Origin: Mesorhizobium sp. B4-1-3
GTDB lineage: Bacteria; Pseudomonadota; Alphaproteobacteria; Rhizobiales; Rhizobiaceae
Direction: 5' to 3'
Assembly (NCBI RefSeq): GCF_006439355.1
Contig: NZ_VFTG01000011.1
Coordinates: 1 to 64,000 of the forward strand
Length of the DNA: 64,000 bases
Every line of letters begins with the position of its first letter. Position 1 is the stretch's first letter. The position numbers were made by a program, and so were the translations under genes. The notes below the pieces were generated by a model. It had not been told where the DNA came from. It saw nothing but the letters and a program-made list of their open reading frames with translations, and did no database searches. Shown here one piece after another: positions 44,819 to 54,079 of the stretch.

Positions 44819-45796
44819 TTGAAGCGCCTGTTCAAGACCTATCTCGAAAAGCCGGAGCTGGCCGGGCTGATCCTTTTGGTGCTGCTCATCATCCTGTTCC
44901 AGGTGCGCTCGCACGGTGTGTTCCTCAACGCCGACAATCTGCGCGGCATCCTCGGCATCCTGCCGGAGGCCGGCCTCGTCGCCATCGGCGTCACCATCCT
45001 GATGATCAGCGGCGAGTTCGATCTTTCGGTCGGCTCGGTCTTCGCGCTGATGCCGATGACCATGGCGGTGCTGATGGTGCATGGCGCCCCGTTCCCGCTG
45101 GCGTTGCTGGCCGGGCTGCTGGTCTGCGCGGCCATCGGCTTCATCAACGGCTACGTCACCATCCGCTTCGCGATACCCAGCTTCATCACCACGCTCGGCA
45201 TGCTGTTCATGGCGCGCTCGCTCACGGTCGTGGTCTCGGGCGGCTTTCCGCCGCTACTGCCCATCGATTTGCCCAACTGGCTGTTCACCTCCTTTGTCGG
45301 CCCCGGCAACATGTTCCGCATGTCTTTCCTGTGGTTCGCGGCGGTCGCGGTACTGACCTCGCTGATGCTGTCGCGCACCAATTTCGGCAACTGGATCAAA
45401 GCCACCGGCGGCTTCCTGCCTGCCGCCGCCTCGATGGGCATCCCAACCGCCAGGGTCAAGATCATCTGCTTCATGCTGTGCTCGGTGCTCTCCGGCTTCG
45501 CCGGCATGCTGCAGGTGCTGCGGTTGGGCTCGCCGCTGCCCTCGATCGGCGAGGGGCTGGAATTGCAGGCGGTCGCCGCCGCCGTCATCGGCGGCGCTTC
45601 GCTGACCGGCGGCATCGGCACCGTTATGGGCGGCATCATCGGCACGACGCTGATCCGCGTCATCGACAACGGCCTTGTGCTCAGCCATGTCGACGCCAAC
45701 TGGTTCAAGTTCGCCATCGGCTTCCTCACCATCTTCGCCGTCGTCGCCAATGCCTGGATGCGCAAGCGCGCCAAGGCCATCAAGATGGAGGGCTGA
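44819..45796 (+). CDS. CUT2 sugar ABC permease (RbsC type)
   Basis: A 325-residue inner-membrane permease with eight or more spans; typical blocks are ILMISGEFDLSVGSVFAL and AVAAAVIGGASLTGGIGTVMG. The TTG start at 44819 has CCCGGAG about seven bases before. Partner of the binding protein upstream and the ATPase downstream. Confidence 0.92.
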   Translation: MKRLFKTYLEKPELAGLILLVLLIILFQVRSHGVFLNADNLRGILGILPEAGLVAIGVTILMISGEFDLSVGSVFALMPMTMAVLMVHGAPFPLALLAGLLVCAAIGFINGYVTIRFAIPSFITTLGMLFMARSLTVVVSGGFPPLLPIDLPNWLFTSFVGPGNMFRMSFLWFAAVAVLTSLMLSRTNFGNWIKATGGFLPAAASMGIPTARVKIICFMLCSVLSGFAGMLQVLRLGSPLPSIGEGLELQAVAAAVIGGASLTGGIGTVMGGIIGTTLIRVIDNGLVLSHVDANWFKFAIGFLTIFAVVANAWMRKRAKAIKMEG

Positions 45797-45800
45797 AGCG

Positions 45801-46532
45801 GTGAGCGACGCGATCATCTCGGTGCGCGACCTGCACAAATGGTATTCCGGCGTGCATGCGCTGAAGGGCGTGACCCTCGATTTCAAGCGAGGCGAGGCGC
45901 TTGGCCTGGTCGGTGACAACGGCGCCGGCAAGTCCACGCTGATTAACATCCTGTCGGGCGTCCACCGTGCCGACCAGGGCGAGATCAACGTCGAGGGCAG
46001 GGCGGTCAGCATCGCCACGCCGCGCGACGCCATGGATCTCGGCATCGAGACCATCTACCAGTACAACTCCATGGTACCCACCATGTCGATCGCCCGGAAC
46101 CTGTTCATCGGCCGCGAGCCGACCCGGTTCTCGATCTTCGGCGTCGGCATCCTCGACCAGAAGAAGATGGCTGAGGAGAGCATCCGCGCGATCGCCAGTG
46201 TCGACCTGCATCTGCGCTCTCCCGAGGCGCTCGTCGGCGAGCTGTCCGGCGGCCAGCGCCAGGGCGTCGCCATCGCGCGCGCCATGCATTTCAAGTCCAA
46301 GGTGATGATCCTCGACGAGCCGACCAACCATCTCTCGGTCAAGGAGACCAATAAGGTGATCGGCTTCGTGCGCGGCTTGAAGGAGCAGGGGGTGACCGGC
46401 GTCTTCATCAGCCACAACATGCATCACGTCTTCGACTGCTGCGATCGCGTCGTGGCGATGGCGCGCGGCGAGGTGGTGCTGGACAAGCGCGTCGCGGACA
46501 CCTCGATCGACGAAGTCCACTCTCTCTTGTGA
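45801..46532 (+). CDS. CUT2 sugar ABC ATPase, single-domain
   Basis: A 243-residue ATPase with Walker A GDNGAGKST, signature LSGGQRQGVAIARAM and Walker B VMILDEPTNHLS. It has one nucleotide-binding domain, unlike the duplicated RbsA, as in FrcA-type importers of rhizobia. GTG start at 45801, four bases after the permease stop. Confidence 0.92.
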   Translation: MSDAIISVRDLHKWYSGVHALKGVTLDFKRGEALGLVGDNGAGKSTLINILSGVHRADQGEINVEGRAVSIATPRDAMDLGIETIYQYNSMVPTMSIARNLFIGREPTRFSIFGVGILDQKKMAEESIRAIASVDLHLRSPEALVGELSGGQRQGVAIARAMHFKSKVMILDEPTNHLSVKETNKVIGFVRGLKEQGVTGVFISHNMHHVFDCCDRVVAMARGEVVLDKRVADTSIDEVHSLL

Positions 46533-46542
46533 GGAGAAGCTG

Positions 46543-47298
46543 ATGAAGGCGCTCGCTGGTCGCAAAGTGCTGCTGACGGGTGGCCTGGGCTCGCTCGGCC
46601 GGGCCCAGGCTGTGACGCTGGCGCGGGCCGGCGCGCGCGTTGTGGTGCTCGATCGCCCGGATGCCGCGAACGCGGCGGAGATCGTCGCCGGGCTGGCCGG
46701 TGAGGCTAACGGCGACATTGCCTTCGTCGGCTGCGATCTCAACCTGCTGGTCGAGGCGCAAGCGACGGTTGCCGCGCTGGCGGCGAAGGAGGGTGGCATC
46801 GACATCCTGATCAACAACGCGGCGCTGATCATCAACCGACCGTTCGAGGAATTCTCGCTCGCCGAGTATGAGGACCAGATCCGCGTCAACTCCTCGGCCG
46901 CCTTCGCGCTGGCGCGGGCCTGCGCTCCGGGCATGAAGGCCAAGGGTTACGGCAAGATCGTCAACTTCTGCTCGATTACGCTGAACGGCCGCTGGGACGG
47001 CTACGTGCCCTATGTCGCGTCGAAGGGGGCGATGCTCGGCCTCACCAAGTCGCTGGCGCGCGAACTCGGGCCACAAGGCATCAGGGTCAACGCCGTGTCG
47101 CCGGGCGCAGTGGTCTCGGAGGCGGAAGAGCGCGTCTTTGGCGAGCGGCTGAAGGAGTACAATGACTGGATCCTCGCGAACCAGAGCCTGAAGAAGCGCA
47201 TCGAGCCGGACAATGTCGCCGATCTCGTGCTGTTCCTCGTCTCGCCTGCCTCCGACATGATCAGCGGTCAGAACATCGCCGTCGACGGCGGCTGGTGA
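46543..47298 (+). CDS. SDR sugar dehydrogenase
   Basis: A 251-residue classical SDR: TGGLGSLGRAQAVTLA cofactor motif, NNAAL, catalytic Tyr and Lys in YVPYVASKGAM, and the C-terminal GQNIAVDGGW. Position inside the transport-dehydratase operon points to oxidation of the imported sugar to its lactone. ATG follows GAGGAGAAGC; stop overlaps the epimerase start. Confidence 0.92.
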   Translation: MKALAGRKVLLTGGLGSLGRAQAVTLARAGARVVVLDRPDAANAAEIVAGLAGEANGDIAFVGCDLNLLVEAQATVAALAAKEGGIDILINNAALIINRPFEEFSLAEYEDQIRVNSSAAFALARACAPGMKAKGYGKIVNFCSITLNGRWDGYVPYVASKGAMLGLTKSLARELGPQGIRVNAVSPGAVVSEAEERVFGERLKEYNDWILANQSLKKRIEPDNVADLVLFLVSPASDMISGQNIAVDGGW

Positions 47299-48170
47299 TG
47301 GCTGGCGCGGTCGAGCTGAACGACGGGCGAGCAAGTCTGGTCCTAGCGCCTGAGAGAGGCGCCGCGATCGCCCGCTACGACGCGCTGGTGATCGGCAGCG
47401 CGCCGGTACCGCTGTTGAGGGCAGGGGATGGCACCGGCACGTCCGGCTGCCAGGTCCTGGTGCCGTGGTCGAACCGTATCTCGGGCGGCGGCTTCGAGTT
47501 CGAAGGCCGCTTCCACGCCGTCGCGCCGAATGTGCCTGGCGAAGCCTTTCCGATCCATGGGGACGGTTTCCAGAAGCCGTGGCGGCTGGCGCGCCACACC
47601 GACACCGCGGCGGAGCTGGTGCTCGACGACGGCGCGATCGGCCCTTACCGCTATGTGGCCTCGGTCGCCTACGCGCTGCAGGACGGCGTGCTGGAGGCGC
47701 ACCTCACCATCGAGAACCGCGCCGGCATGCGCCTGCCTTACGGCCTCGGTTTCCATCCCTGGTTCCCGCGCGGCGACACGACTCTGCTGGAGGCCAGGGC
47801 GAAACGTGTCTGGCTGGAGGACGAGCGCCATCTGCCTGTCGGCGTCGTGCCGGTGAGCGAGCATCCGGCTTGGGATTTCGATCGTCCCATCCCGTTGCCG
47901 CTGGACTGGGTGAACAACGCCTTCGACGGCTGGAACCGCCGCGCCTCGATCGTGCAGCTCCAGGATGAGATCAAGGTCACGCTCACCGCCTCGCCGGAGC
48001 TTGGCGTCTATATCCTCTATTCGCCGTCGCCCGATGCCGGCTTCTTCTGCTTCGAGCCGGTCTCGCACCCGGTCGACGCGCATCATGGCGAGGGGCTGAC
48101 GGTGCTCGACGATGGGCAAACGATAAGCGCGACGATGCGGCTGGATTGGGCGGTCGTTGAGACGGATTGA
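47298..48170 (+). CDS. Aldose 1-epimerase (mutarotase) family protein
   Basis: A 290-residue galactose mutarotase-like protein: LVPWSNRISGGGFEFEG with substrate-binding Asn-Arg, FPIHGDGF with the catalytic-region His, LGFHPWFPRG with the second His, and a late CFEPVSHPVDAHH. Interconverts sugar anomers to feed the dehydrogenase. Last gene of the operon; it converges with dinB. Confidence 0.9.
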   Translation: MAGAVELNDGRASLVLAPERGAAIARYDALVIGSAPVPLLRAGDGTGTSGCQVLVPWSNRISGGGFEFEGRFHAVAPNVPGEAFPIHGDGFQKPWRLARHTDTAAELVLDDGAIGPYRYVASVAYALQDGVLEAHLTIENRAGMRLPYGLGFHPWFPRGDTTLLEARAKRVWLEDERHLPVGVVPVSEHPAWDFDRPIPLPLDWVNNAFDGWNRRASIVQLQDEIKVTLTASPELGVYILYSPSPDAGFFCFEPVSHPVDAHHGEGLTVLDDGQTISATMRLDWAVVETD

Positions 48171-48182
48171 GCACCGCTTCCT

Positions 48183-49448
48183 CTACAACTCCTTCTCGGC
48201 CAGTTCCCTGAACCCGTCCGGCACCGAGCGCGTGCTTTCTAGCGCCACCGTTCCATAGCCCACCGCTTCCTTGCCGAAGCGCTGGCGGATCTTGTCGACG
48301 GCGCGGTCGGCGCCGAAGCGGGCGAGGCCCTTGCGGCTGCCGGGCTTCAGCCTCTGGTCTGCCAGGCCGAGCGGCAGTTCGAGCTGCAGCTCGGCTCCTT
48401 CCTCCAGATGCGAGACGGAGATCGCCAGCAGCGAGATGTCCCGCTCGCCCGGATGGGCGGCGAGCACACCGCGCACCAACTCCCCGGCGATCTCGGCGAG
48501 CATGGTGGTGGCCTGGATCGGCTGCTCCAGCGTGACGGAGCGGGTGACCGCGCGCATGTCGGCGAAGCGCACGCGCACCGTGACCGTGCGCCCGGGCCGG
48601 TCCTTGGCGCGCAACCGGCTCGCCACGCGGTCGGCCAGATGGAGCAGCGTCGGCACGAAGACACGCGGCAGCGCGGGCTTGCGGCCCAGCGCCGACTGCG
48701 CGCCGGCCGAATGCGCGCGCCGATGCGTATCGAGCTTGCGCGGGTCGCGGTTCCAGGCGAGCGCGGCGAGCTTCCGGCCGGCGGCATGACCGATCAGCCG
48801 CTCCAGCGCGCCGCTATGTGTGCGCGCCAACTGCCCGATCGTCTCTACGCCGATTTCGGCGAGCCTGGCCTTGGTCGCTGGGCCGACGCCCCACATCAGC
48901 GTGACGGGCAAATCGTGCAGGAAGGAAAGCTCGCTGCCGGGCTCGACCACCACCAGCCCGTCGGGCTTCGCCACCTGCGAGGCGATCTTGGCGAGGTGTT
49001 TCGTCCGCGCCACGCCGATCGAGATCGGCAGGCCGAGCTCAGCCTTCACCCGCTCGCGGATTTTTCGCGCGATCTCTTGCGGCGATCCGAACAAATGCGT
49101 GCAGCCGGCGACGTCGGCGAAGGCTTCGTCGATCGAGATGCGCTGGACGACCGGCGTGAAATCGTCGAGCACCTTGATCGCTGCGTCGCCGAGCCGCTGG
49201 TATTCGCTGAAGCGGCCGCCCACGAAGATGAGCTGCGGGCAGAGCTCGCGCGCCTTGCGGCCGGGCATGCCGCCACGCACGCCGAAGACTTTCGCCTCGT
49301 AGGACGCCGCTAGCACCACGCCACCGCCGACGGCGATCGGCTTGCCGCGCAACGATGGATCGAGCAACTGCTCGACCGACGCGTAGAAGGCGTCGAGATC
49401 GGCATGCAGGATGGTGGCGGCCGCAGCGGCGGTCGTGGTGGCGGCCAT
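48183..49448 (-). CDS. dinB: DNA polymerase IV (Y family)
   Basis: A 421-residue translesion polymerase. Catalytic acids are Asp17 with DLDAFYASVE and Asp107-Glu108 in SIDEAF; a helix-hairpin-helix region MWGVGPATKARLAEIGVETI and a little-finger domain follow. No canonical C-terminal clamp-binding motif is obvious. A LexA box 69 bases upstream places it in the SOS regulon. ATG at 49448 gives an Ala/Thr-rich leader before the palm. Confidence 0.94.
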   Translation of the reverse strand: MAATTTAAAAATILHADLDAFYASVEQLLDPSLRGKPIAVGGGVVLAASYEAKVFGVRGGMPGRKARELCPQLIFVGGRFSEYQRLGDAAIKVLDDFTPVVQRISIDEAFADVAGCTHLFGSPQEIARKIRERVKAELGLPISIGVARTKHLAKIASQVAKPDGLVVVEPGSELSFLHDLPVTLMWGVGPATKARLAEIGVETIGQLARTHSGALERLIGHAAGRKLAALAWNRDPRKLDTHRRAHSAGAQSALGRKPALPRVFVPTLLHLADRVASRLRAKDRPGRTVTVRVRFADMRAVTRSVTLEQPIQATTMLAEIAGELVRGVLAAHPGERDISLLAISVSHLEEGAELQLELPLGLADQRLKPGSRKGLARFGADRAVDKIRQRFGKEAVGYGTVALESTRSVPDGFRELAEKEL

Positions 49449-49516
49449 CGAACGCTCCCGTGGCCATTTGTGTGGCGTTGCAGCATTAGCTGCATCTTTT
49501 GTAAGGGGAATTATCG

Positions 49517-49531
49517 GAACATAAAGAGAAC
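49517..49531 (-). promoter_or_regulatory. LexA (SOS) box upstream of dinB
   Basis: GAAC-N7-GAAC (GAACATAAAGAGAAC), which on the dinB strand reads GTTCTCTTTATGTTC, the direct-repeat LexA site of alphaproteobacteria. Placed 69-83 bases before the dinB ATG. Confidence 0.85.
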
Positions 49532-49731
49532 AAAAGAAGCTCTATGTCAAGCCACCACGTTTGAACGTGCAAGTTTCCACAACCTGCAGCTACAGCCACA
49601 GCTAGAGCGCAGGTTGCGTCCTGGGGAATGTTGCCGCAAGCGAAACAGGGGCGCCTCTGGGCGACCCGCTTTCCGCTTCTGTTCCGTGGTCTATACGCCC
49701 TCGCTTCTGCCGTCTCACCTCGAAGGCGATC

Positions 49732-49899
49732 GCTTGCGCATTCCGACCACTTCCAGCCCGGCTGCATGTTCATCCGCCCGAGCGTATAGCCCGGCAGCCG
49801 TACGATCTCGACACGCGTCTTGGCGGGCGCGCGGACCTCGTTGGGATTGTTGTGCGATTTGGATTCGAGCTTTATCACGTTTATTGCGACTTCGGCCAT
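49732..49899 (-). pseudogene. N-terminal remnant of a cupin-domain gene
   Basis: A frame opening MAEVAINVIKLES and running through TRVEIVRLPGYTLGR and MQPGWKWSECA matches the start of a common small cupin family (conserved P-G-W-R-W-S-E-C). After that the similarity stops and the frame becomes low-quality Arg/Ser sequence, so the metal-binding cupin motifs are missing. A GGAGGACT ribosome site before the ATG is intact. Truncated gene. Confidence 0.6.
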
Positions 49900-50195
49900 G
49901 GCAGTCCTCCCATTTGGCGCTTCTATCGAAAGTTATTGCAGACCTGGTCGCCGGGTGCTTTTCTGTTCTCGCGCTGGCACCGCGGTGGTTGAGGGACCAA
50001 TCCGTTCTCGCCCGACAGGGAGAATTCGATGCGACCCTCGGCAAGGATCAAGGCAACACCGTCGCGGCTTCTCGCAACCCCCCATCAGCTTGATGCATCT
50101 GCTCCAGCGCGGCCGAGCACCGCGCCGGCGGCATATAGCCGGGCGAGGGGACAAACTTTTGGGCGGGACAATAAACAACCACCAGGAGGAAACCG
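49900..50195. other. Intergenic region upstream of small zinc protein
   Basis: About 300 bases without a convincing gene, promoter match or repeat. Frames present on both strands have no motif or ribosome site. Confidence 0.35.
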
Positions 50196-50387
50196 ATGCT
50201 TGATCAAGTCGTGGAAGGCTATCCGCGCCCGCCGTTCATTGCCGCCCGCCGGGGCCCGCCGGCGCTTCGCCAATGCTGCGACAGCTATGTCTGTCCGGTC
50301 TGCGCGCAGGTCGTCGAGCTGACGAATTATCGTCAGGTGCTATGGCACCAGCAGCCCGGTCATCAGCCGATGGACATCGAGGACTGA
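50196..50387 (+). CDS. Small Cys-rich protein, possible zinc binder
   Basis: A 63-residue protein with a cysteine cluster QCCDSYVCPVCAQ (CC and CxxC) and a Pro/His-rich tail ending MDIED. The CAGGAGGAAA ribosome site eight bases before the ATG is near-ideal, which makes the gene credible despite its size. Function unknown. Confidence 0.6.
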   Translation: MLDQVVEGYPRPPFIAARRGPPALRQCCDSYVCPVCAQVVELTNYRQVLWHQQPGHQPMDIED

Positions 50388-50750
50388 ATATCGGCCGCGC
50401 TTCAAGGAATGGCCCGCGGTTCTCGAGAACACGCGGGCCGAGAGTGGAGTAGCGGCAACCAACGCTCTGCCAGCGCCTTCGGTTGCATCCGCCATCGCCA
50501 ACCATGAAGCCATCGCGTCTTGATCGACGCCGGGTGCATATCGACGGTCTGGGGCCATCTTCAGACTGAAGTCTTACCTGTCGAACGCAGAGGCCCGAGA
50601 CGTCGATTTGTGAGAAACAAGAGGACATCAATTTCATTGGGTAGCAAGCCGCCGGACATAGTCCCTTCATCGGCGGTTGACCACGGGGTGCCCGCCATTC
50701 CTGCGATATGGCGGGCACTCCTTCCCGGACCATTCTTGGAGCTGCTGGCC

Positions 50751-51026
50751 GTGCAACCTGGCAAGATCATCGCGAACCTGTTTGCCATGCTGCTTTTTGC
50801 CGGCCTGGTCGGCGGCGTCTTCCTGCTCTTCGGAAGGCCGCTCTGGCCACAACGCCAGGCCCAGATGGTGATCCTTCTTCCGATCGACACGATCGCGACA
50901 GGATCGGTGCGCAGGGCCTGTGTCGAGCCGTGCCTGCCGGCCCGCTTCGATCTCAAGCTCGCGCCTGTCAGGCCGCCCGATGAAGGCAGGCGGGGGAACC
51001 AGCCGGCGGCTCATGCCGTTGAATGA
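50751..51026 (+). CDS. Small membrane protein, unknown function
   Basis: A 91-residue frame from a GTG start with GGAG ten bases before. One strong span (ANLFAMLLFAGLVGGVFLLFG) is followed by a loop with two cysteines (RACVEPCLP) and a polar tail. The frame remains open to 50520, so the start is uncertain. No family recognised. Confidence 0.45.
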   Translation: MQPGKIIANLFAMLLFAGLVGGVFLLFGRPLWPQRQAQMVILLPIDTIATGSVRRACVEPCLPARFDLKLAPVRPPDEGRRGNQPAAHAVE

Positions 51027-51055
51027 GCGAAGGGATGGCGCTGGCGGAGGCCGCC

Positions 51056-51292
51056 ATGGACAATTTCGAACTCATCGATCTTCTGTGCGTCATCGACGCA
51101 TGTGCGAGCGACCGTTCGGCCGGGCGTGTCGTGCCGATGTCGAAGGCGGTCGAGGAATTGCGCGTGTTGACTGGCGATTTCGTCTCGTCGGATGAGGATG
51201 CGACCAACGCCTTGACGCAGGTCGCGCTCGAGCGCGGCTGCGCGGTGCTCTTTGATGAGCAGGCGGGCGCGGATACTATGGACTTGGCGTAA
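51056..51292 (+). CDS. Small hypothetical protein
   Basis: A 78-residue acidic protein, MDNFELIDLLCVIDACASD onward, with helix DEDATNALTQVALERGC. The ATG at 51056 has GCGGAGG six bases before, better than the ATG at 51023. Not recognised. Confidence 0.5.
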   Translation: MDNFELIDLLCVIDACASDRSAGRVVPMSKAVEELRVLTGDFVSSDEDATNALTQVALERGCAVLFDEQAGADTMDLA

Positions 51293-51318
51293 TCTCCTCC
51301 CAGACGGGAGATTGGTGC

Positions 51319-52557
51319 TCATTTCGCCAGGGTGATCATCCGGCCCGCATACGCCGCCCGGCTCCCGAGTTCGGCCGTGCAATCCGACTTTACGGCCGAA
51401 TTCCCTATCATCGCGATAGTGTCGCCGACCAGCCGCAGGCAACTGCCTTGGGCGTTCATGTCCGAATTTCCAGTATAGGTGATGGTAGCGTCGGGGGCGT
51501 AGATGAAGCCGCTGACCACCGATCCGGATCCACCGCTGAACAACAGGGGCTGAGTGTTGCCATGCGCCTGGAAGATGGTGATGCCGGCGTAAGGACCGCT
51601 CGTCGGCGGCGAGAGGTTCACCTGCTCGTTGGCGTTGATGGTGAACTGCGAATTCTCCATCAGGAAGATCGTCACGCCCTGGCCGCTCAGGCTGCCGTTG
51701 CCGCCCGGCTTTATGGTGACGTTGCGCATGATGTAGGTGCCCGGATTGAGGGTGATCTTTCCCGACAAGGTCTTGTCGCAGTAGGTGCCCGGCGAGAGCG
51801 TCACCGTCTTGCCATTGGGCACCGGCAGGCAGAGCGTATAGGCAGGCGGAACGACATCGGCCAGCGGATCGAATGAAGCATATTGGTTCTCATGCGGCGC
51901 GCCGCAGGAAAGCGTGGCGTTGGGCGGCGTCAGCCCTTGCGTGCGGCCGACCGTCGAGACGCAGCCGGCGCTGACGGTCGCCGAGCCTCCGCGGCTGACG
52001 GCGTCGGGCGCATCCGAATTGGCCGCGATCACGCAGCCGTTCATCGCCACGTCGGTCGAGCCCTGCAGGCTGACCGCACTGTCGGCGTGCTGATCGAGCG
52101 CGAGCACGCAGGCTTGCGCGCCGGGTTTGAGCTTGACTGCGGCGCTGCGCGTCGCCGGCCAGGCAGGCATGCCGCTGATGAAGGCCGGCCGGCTGATGCT
52201 CGACGATAGCGAAATGAAGTAGGCGCCCGGATTGCCGCTTGCGCTGGCCTGGAAGGCGGCGAGGCTGCCCGATAGCTCCTGCGCGTCGGCTGCGCTCATA
52301 TTGGCCGCAAAGAAGGTCTGGCCGAGTTGCTGCACGTCGCTCGCCGACATGCTTGCCTGGTATTTCGTGCCGATCGCGAGGCCAGCCGCGTCCAGCGAAT
52401 TCTGCAACTGGGCGGCGTCGTCGCTCGTGCCTATTAGGTCGATGGATGCCGACACGCCGAGCATCAGCGGCAGCATGGCGACCGCGGCCGCGACCGCGAA
52501 GTTGCCGTGCCTCGATGCCAAAAATTGTCCCAACATGGAGCCCATCCTCGCTGACAT
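51319..52557 (-). CDS. TadG-like pilus-associated protein
   Basis: A 412-residue protein with a TadG/TadE-type N-terminal anchor (RHGNFAVAAAVAMLPLMLGVSA) and a large extracytoplasmic part. The C-terminal half has repeated short strands with Gly/Thr/Asn (LNPGTYIMRNVTIKPG, GSLSGQGVTIFLM), probably a beta-helix. It is a divergent paralogue of the protein at 52817, sharing ACVLAL, PNGKTVTLSPGTYC and the NGVTIF-like block. Several starts are possible (52557, 52545, 52536). Confidence 0.8.
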   Translation of the reverse strand: MSARMGSMLGQFLASRHGNFAVAAAVAMLPLMLGVSASIDLIGTSDDAAQLQNSLDAAGLAIGTKYQASMSASDVQQLGQTFFAANMSAADAQELSGSLAAFQASASGNPGAYFISLSSSISRPAFISGMPAWPATRSAAVKLKPGAQACVLALDQHADSAVSLQGSTDVAMNGCVIAANSDAPDAVSRGGSATVSAGCVSTVGRTQGLTPPNATLSCGAPHENQYASFDPLADVVPPAYTLCLPVPNGKTVTLSPGTYCDKTLSGKITLNPGTYIMRNVTIKPGGNGSLSGQGVTIFLMENSQFTINANEQVNLSPPTSGPYAGITIFQAHGNTQPLLFSGGSGSVVSGFIYAPDATITYTGNSDMNAQGSCLRLVGDTIAMIGNSAVKSDCTAELGSRAAYAGRMITLAK

Positions 52558-52816
52558 GCAAGATGTGATAGGCGCGCCATCTCAACGAGCGATTTGCAAA
52601 AAAGATAAAATGCAGAAAGTGCTAAAACATCATACTTCCCTGGTACTTAGTCCTTAAGTCCGAGGCGTTGTAGGTCTAAAGTCTTAGTTGGCGCGGCGCA
52701 AGGTGGGGGCAGTAGCGCGCTGGGGTCCTACCGGCAAAAATCGAGTGGAATAATTAGGTATTCGTTCATATCGAAATGATGACGTGACGGCTGGGATAGC
52801 TTGGGCGCGCTCGGCC

Positions 52817-54079
52817 ATGGCCTTTTCGGGTCGTTTTTTCAGACATCTTTTTTCTCGACTTTTTTTTCGACGCCTTTGCGGAAGCAAGGGCGGCAATGTC
52901 GCCACCATTTTCGCCCTCACCCTGCCGGTCGTCGTCGGCGGCGCGGGGCTCGGCGTCGAGACCTCCTACTGGTACTATTCGAGCCTGAAGCTGCAGGCGA
53001 TCGCCGACGCTGCCGCCTATGCCGGCGCGTTGGAGAAGATCGCCGGATCCGACACCGCGGCTATCACAGCCGCGGCCATCTCGTCGGCCACCTCGAACGG
53101 GCTGGGCGGAGGCACAATCGTCGTCAATACGCCGCCGACCTCAGGGCCGAACACGGCCAAGAAGGCGGTGGAGGTTATCCTCAGCCAGAACCTCGACCGC
53201 ATGTTCACCTCCATCTTCACCCAGACAAAGGTGCCGGAACAGGCGAGGGCGGTGGCGCTGATCACCGACGCTTCAAAGGCCTGCGTGCTGGCGCTCAATC
53301 CCTCCGCCTCGCAGGCAGCGCTTTTCTCCGGCAGCACCAGTGTCAAGCTCACGGGCTGCTCGGTCATGTCGAATTCACTCGCTTCCGACGCGATCAAGAT
53401 TCAGGGCTCGGCAGGGGTCCAGACCGATTGTCTGATCACGGTCGGCGGCGTCCTGCTGAACAATCCGCCGACGATGGTCTGCAAGGCCCCGATCACCCAC
53501 GCGCTGCCCGCCTCCGATCCTTTCGCCAGCCTGCCGGCACCGGGCACCACGCCATGCCGGACCGTCAGCAACGGCAAAACCTCGCAAACACTCCAAGCCG
53601 GCACCTACTGCAGCGGCATGGACCTCAACGGCAATGTCGCGCTGTCGACCGGTACTTATGTCGTGCAGGGCAACTTGAAGATCAACGCCGGCGCGGTCGT
53701 CACCTGCGCTGCACCCTGCACCAACGGCGTAACCATCTTCATGTCCGGCAGCAACACAGTCAGCATCAACGGCAACGCCACCGTGATACTGAGCGCGCCG
53801 ACCTCGGGCACCTATTCCGGCGTGCTGTTCTACGGTGACAGGACGGGCAGCAGCGCTGCCAGCACTTTCAACGGGACCGCGACCTCGCTCTTGACCGGCG
53901 CCATCTATTTCCCCAGGCAGTTGGTCAGCTATCTCGGCAATTTCTCGGGTAAGAACGGCTGCACCCAGGTGATTGCAGACACCATCCAGTGGTCGGGCAA
54001 TTCAACCATCAATCAAGACTGCTCGAGCCTTGGGATGAAGGACATTCCGGCGGCACAATCGGTCGCGGTCGTCGAGTGA
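52817..54079 (+). CDS. TadG-like pilus-associated protein, paralogue
   Basis: A 420-residue protein: basic start with FFRHLFSRLFFRR, TadG-type segment GGNVATIFALTLPVVVGGAG, then the same beta-rich domain as the divergent neighbour (KACVLALNPSASQ, QAGTYCSGMDLNG, NGVTIFMSGS, ILSAPTSGTYSG). Such proteins are anchored pseudopilin-like parts of Flp/Tad systems. The start is uncertain (GTG at 52784 possible). Overlaps the next TadE-like gene by GTGA. Confidence 0.82.
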   Translation: MAFSGRFFRHLFSRLFFRRLCGSKGGNVATIFALTLPVVVGGAGLGVETSYWYYSSLKLQAIADAAAYAGALEKIAGSDTAAITAAAISSATSNGLGGGTIVVNTPPTSGPNTAKKAVEVILSQNLDRMFTSIFTQTKVPEQARAVALITDASKACVLALNPSASQAALFSGSTSVKLTGCSVMSNSLASDAIKIQGSAGVQTDCLITVGGVLLNNPPTMVCKAPITHALPASDPFASLPAPGTTPCRTVSNGKTSQTLQAGTYCSGMDLNGNVALSTGTYVVQGNLKINAGAVVTCAAPCTNGVTIFMSGSNTVSINGNATVILSAPTSGTYSGVLFYGDRTGSSAASTFNGTATSLLTGAIYFPRQLVSYLGNFSGKNGCTQVIADTIQWSGNSTINQDCSSLGMKDIPAAQSVAVVE

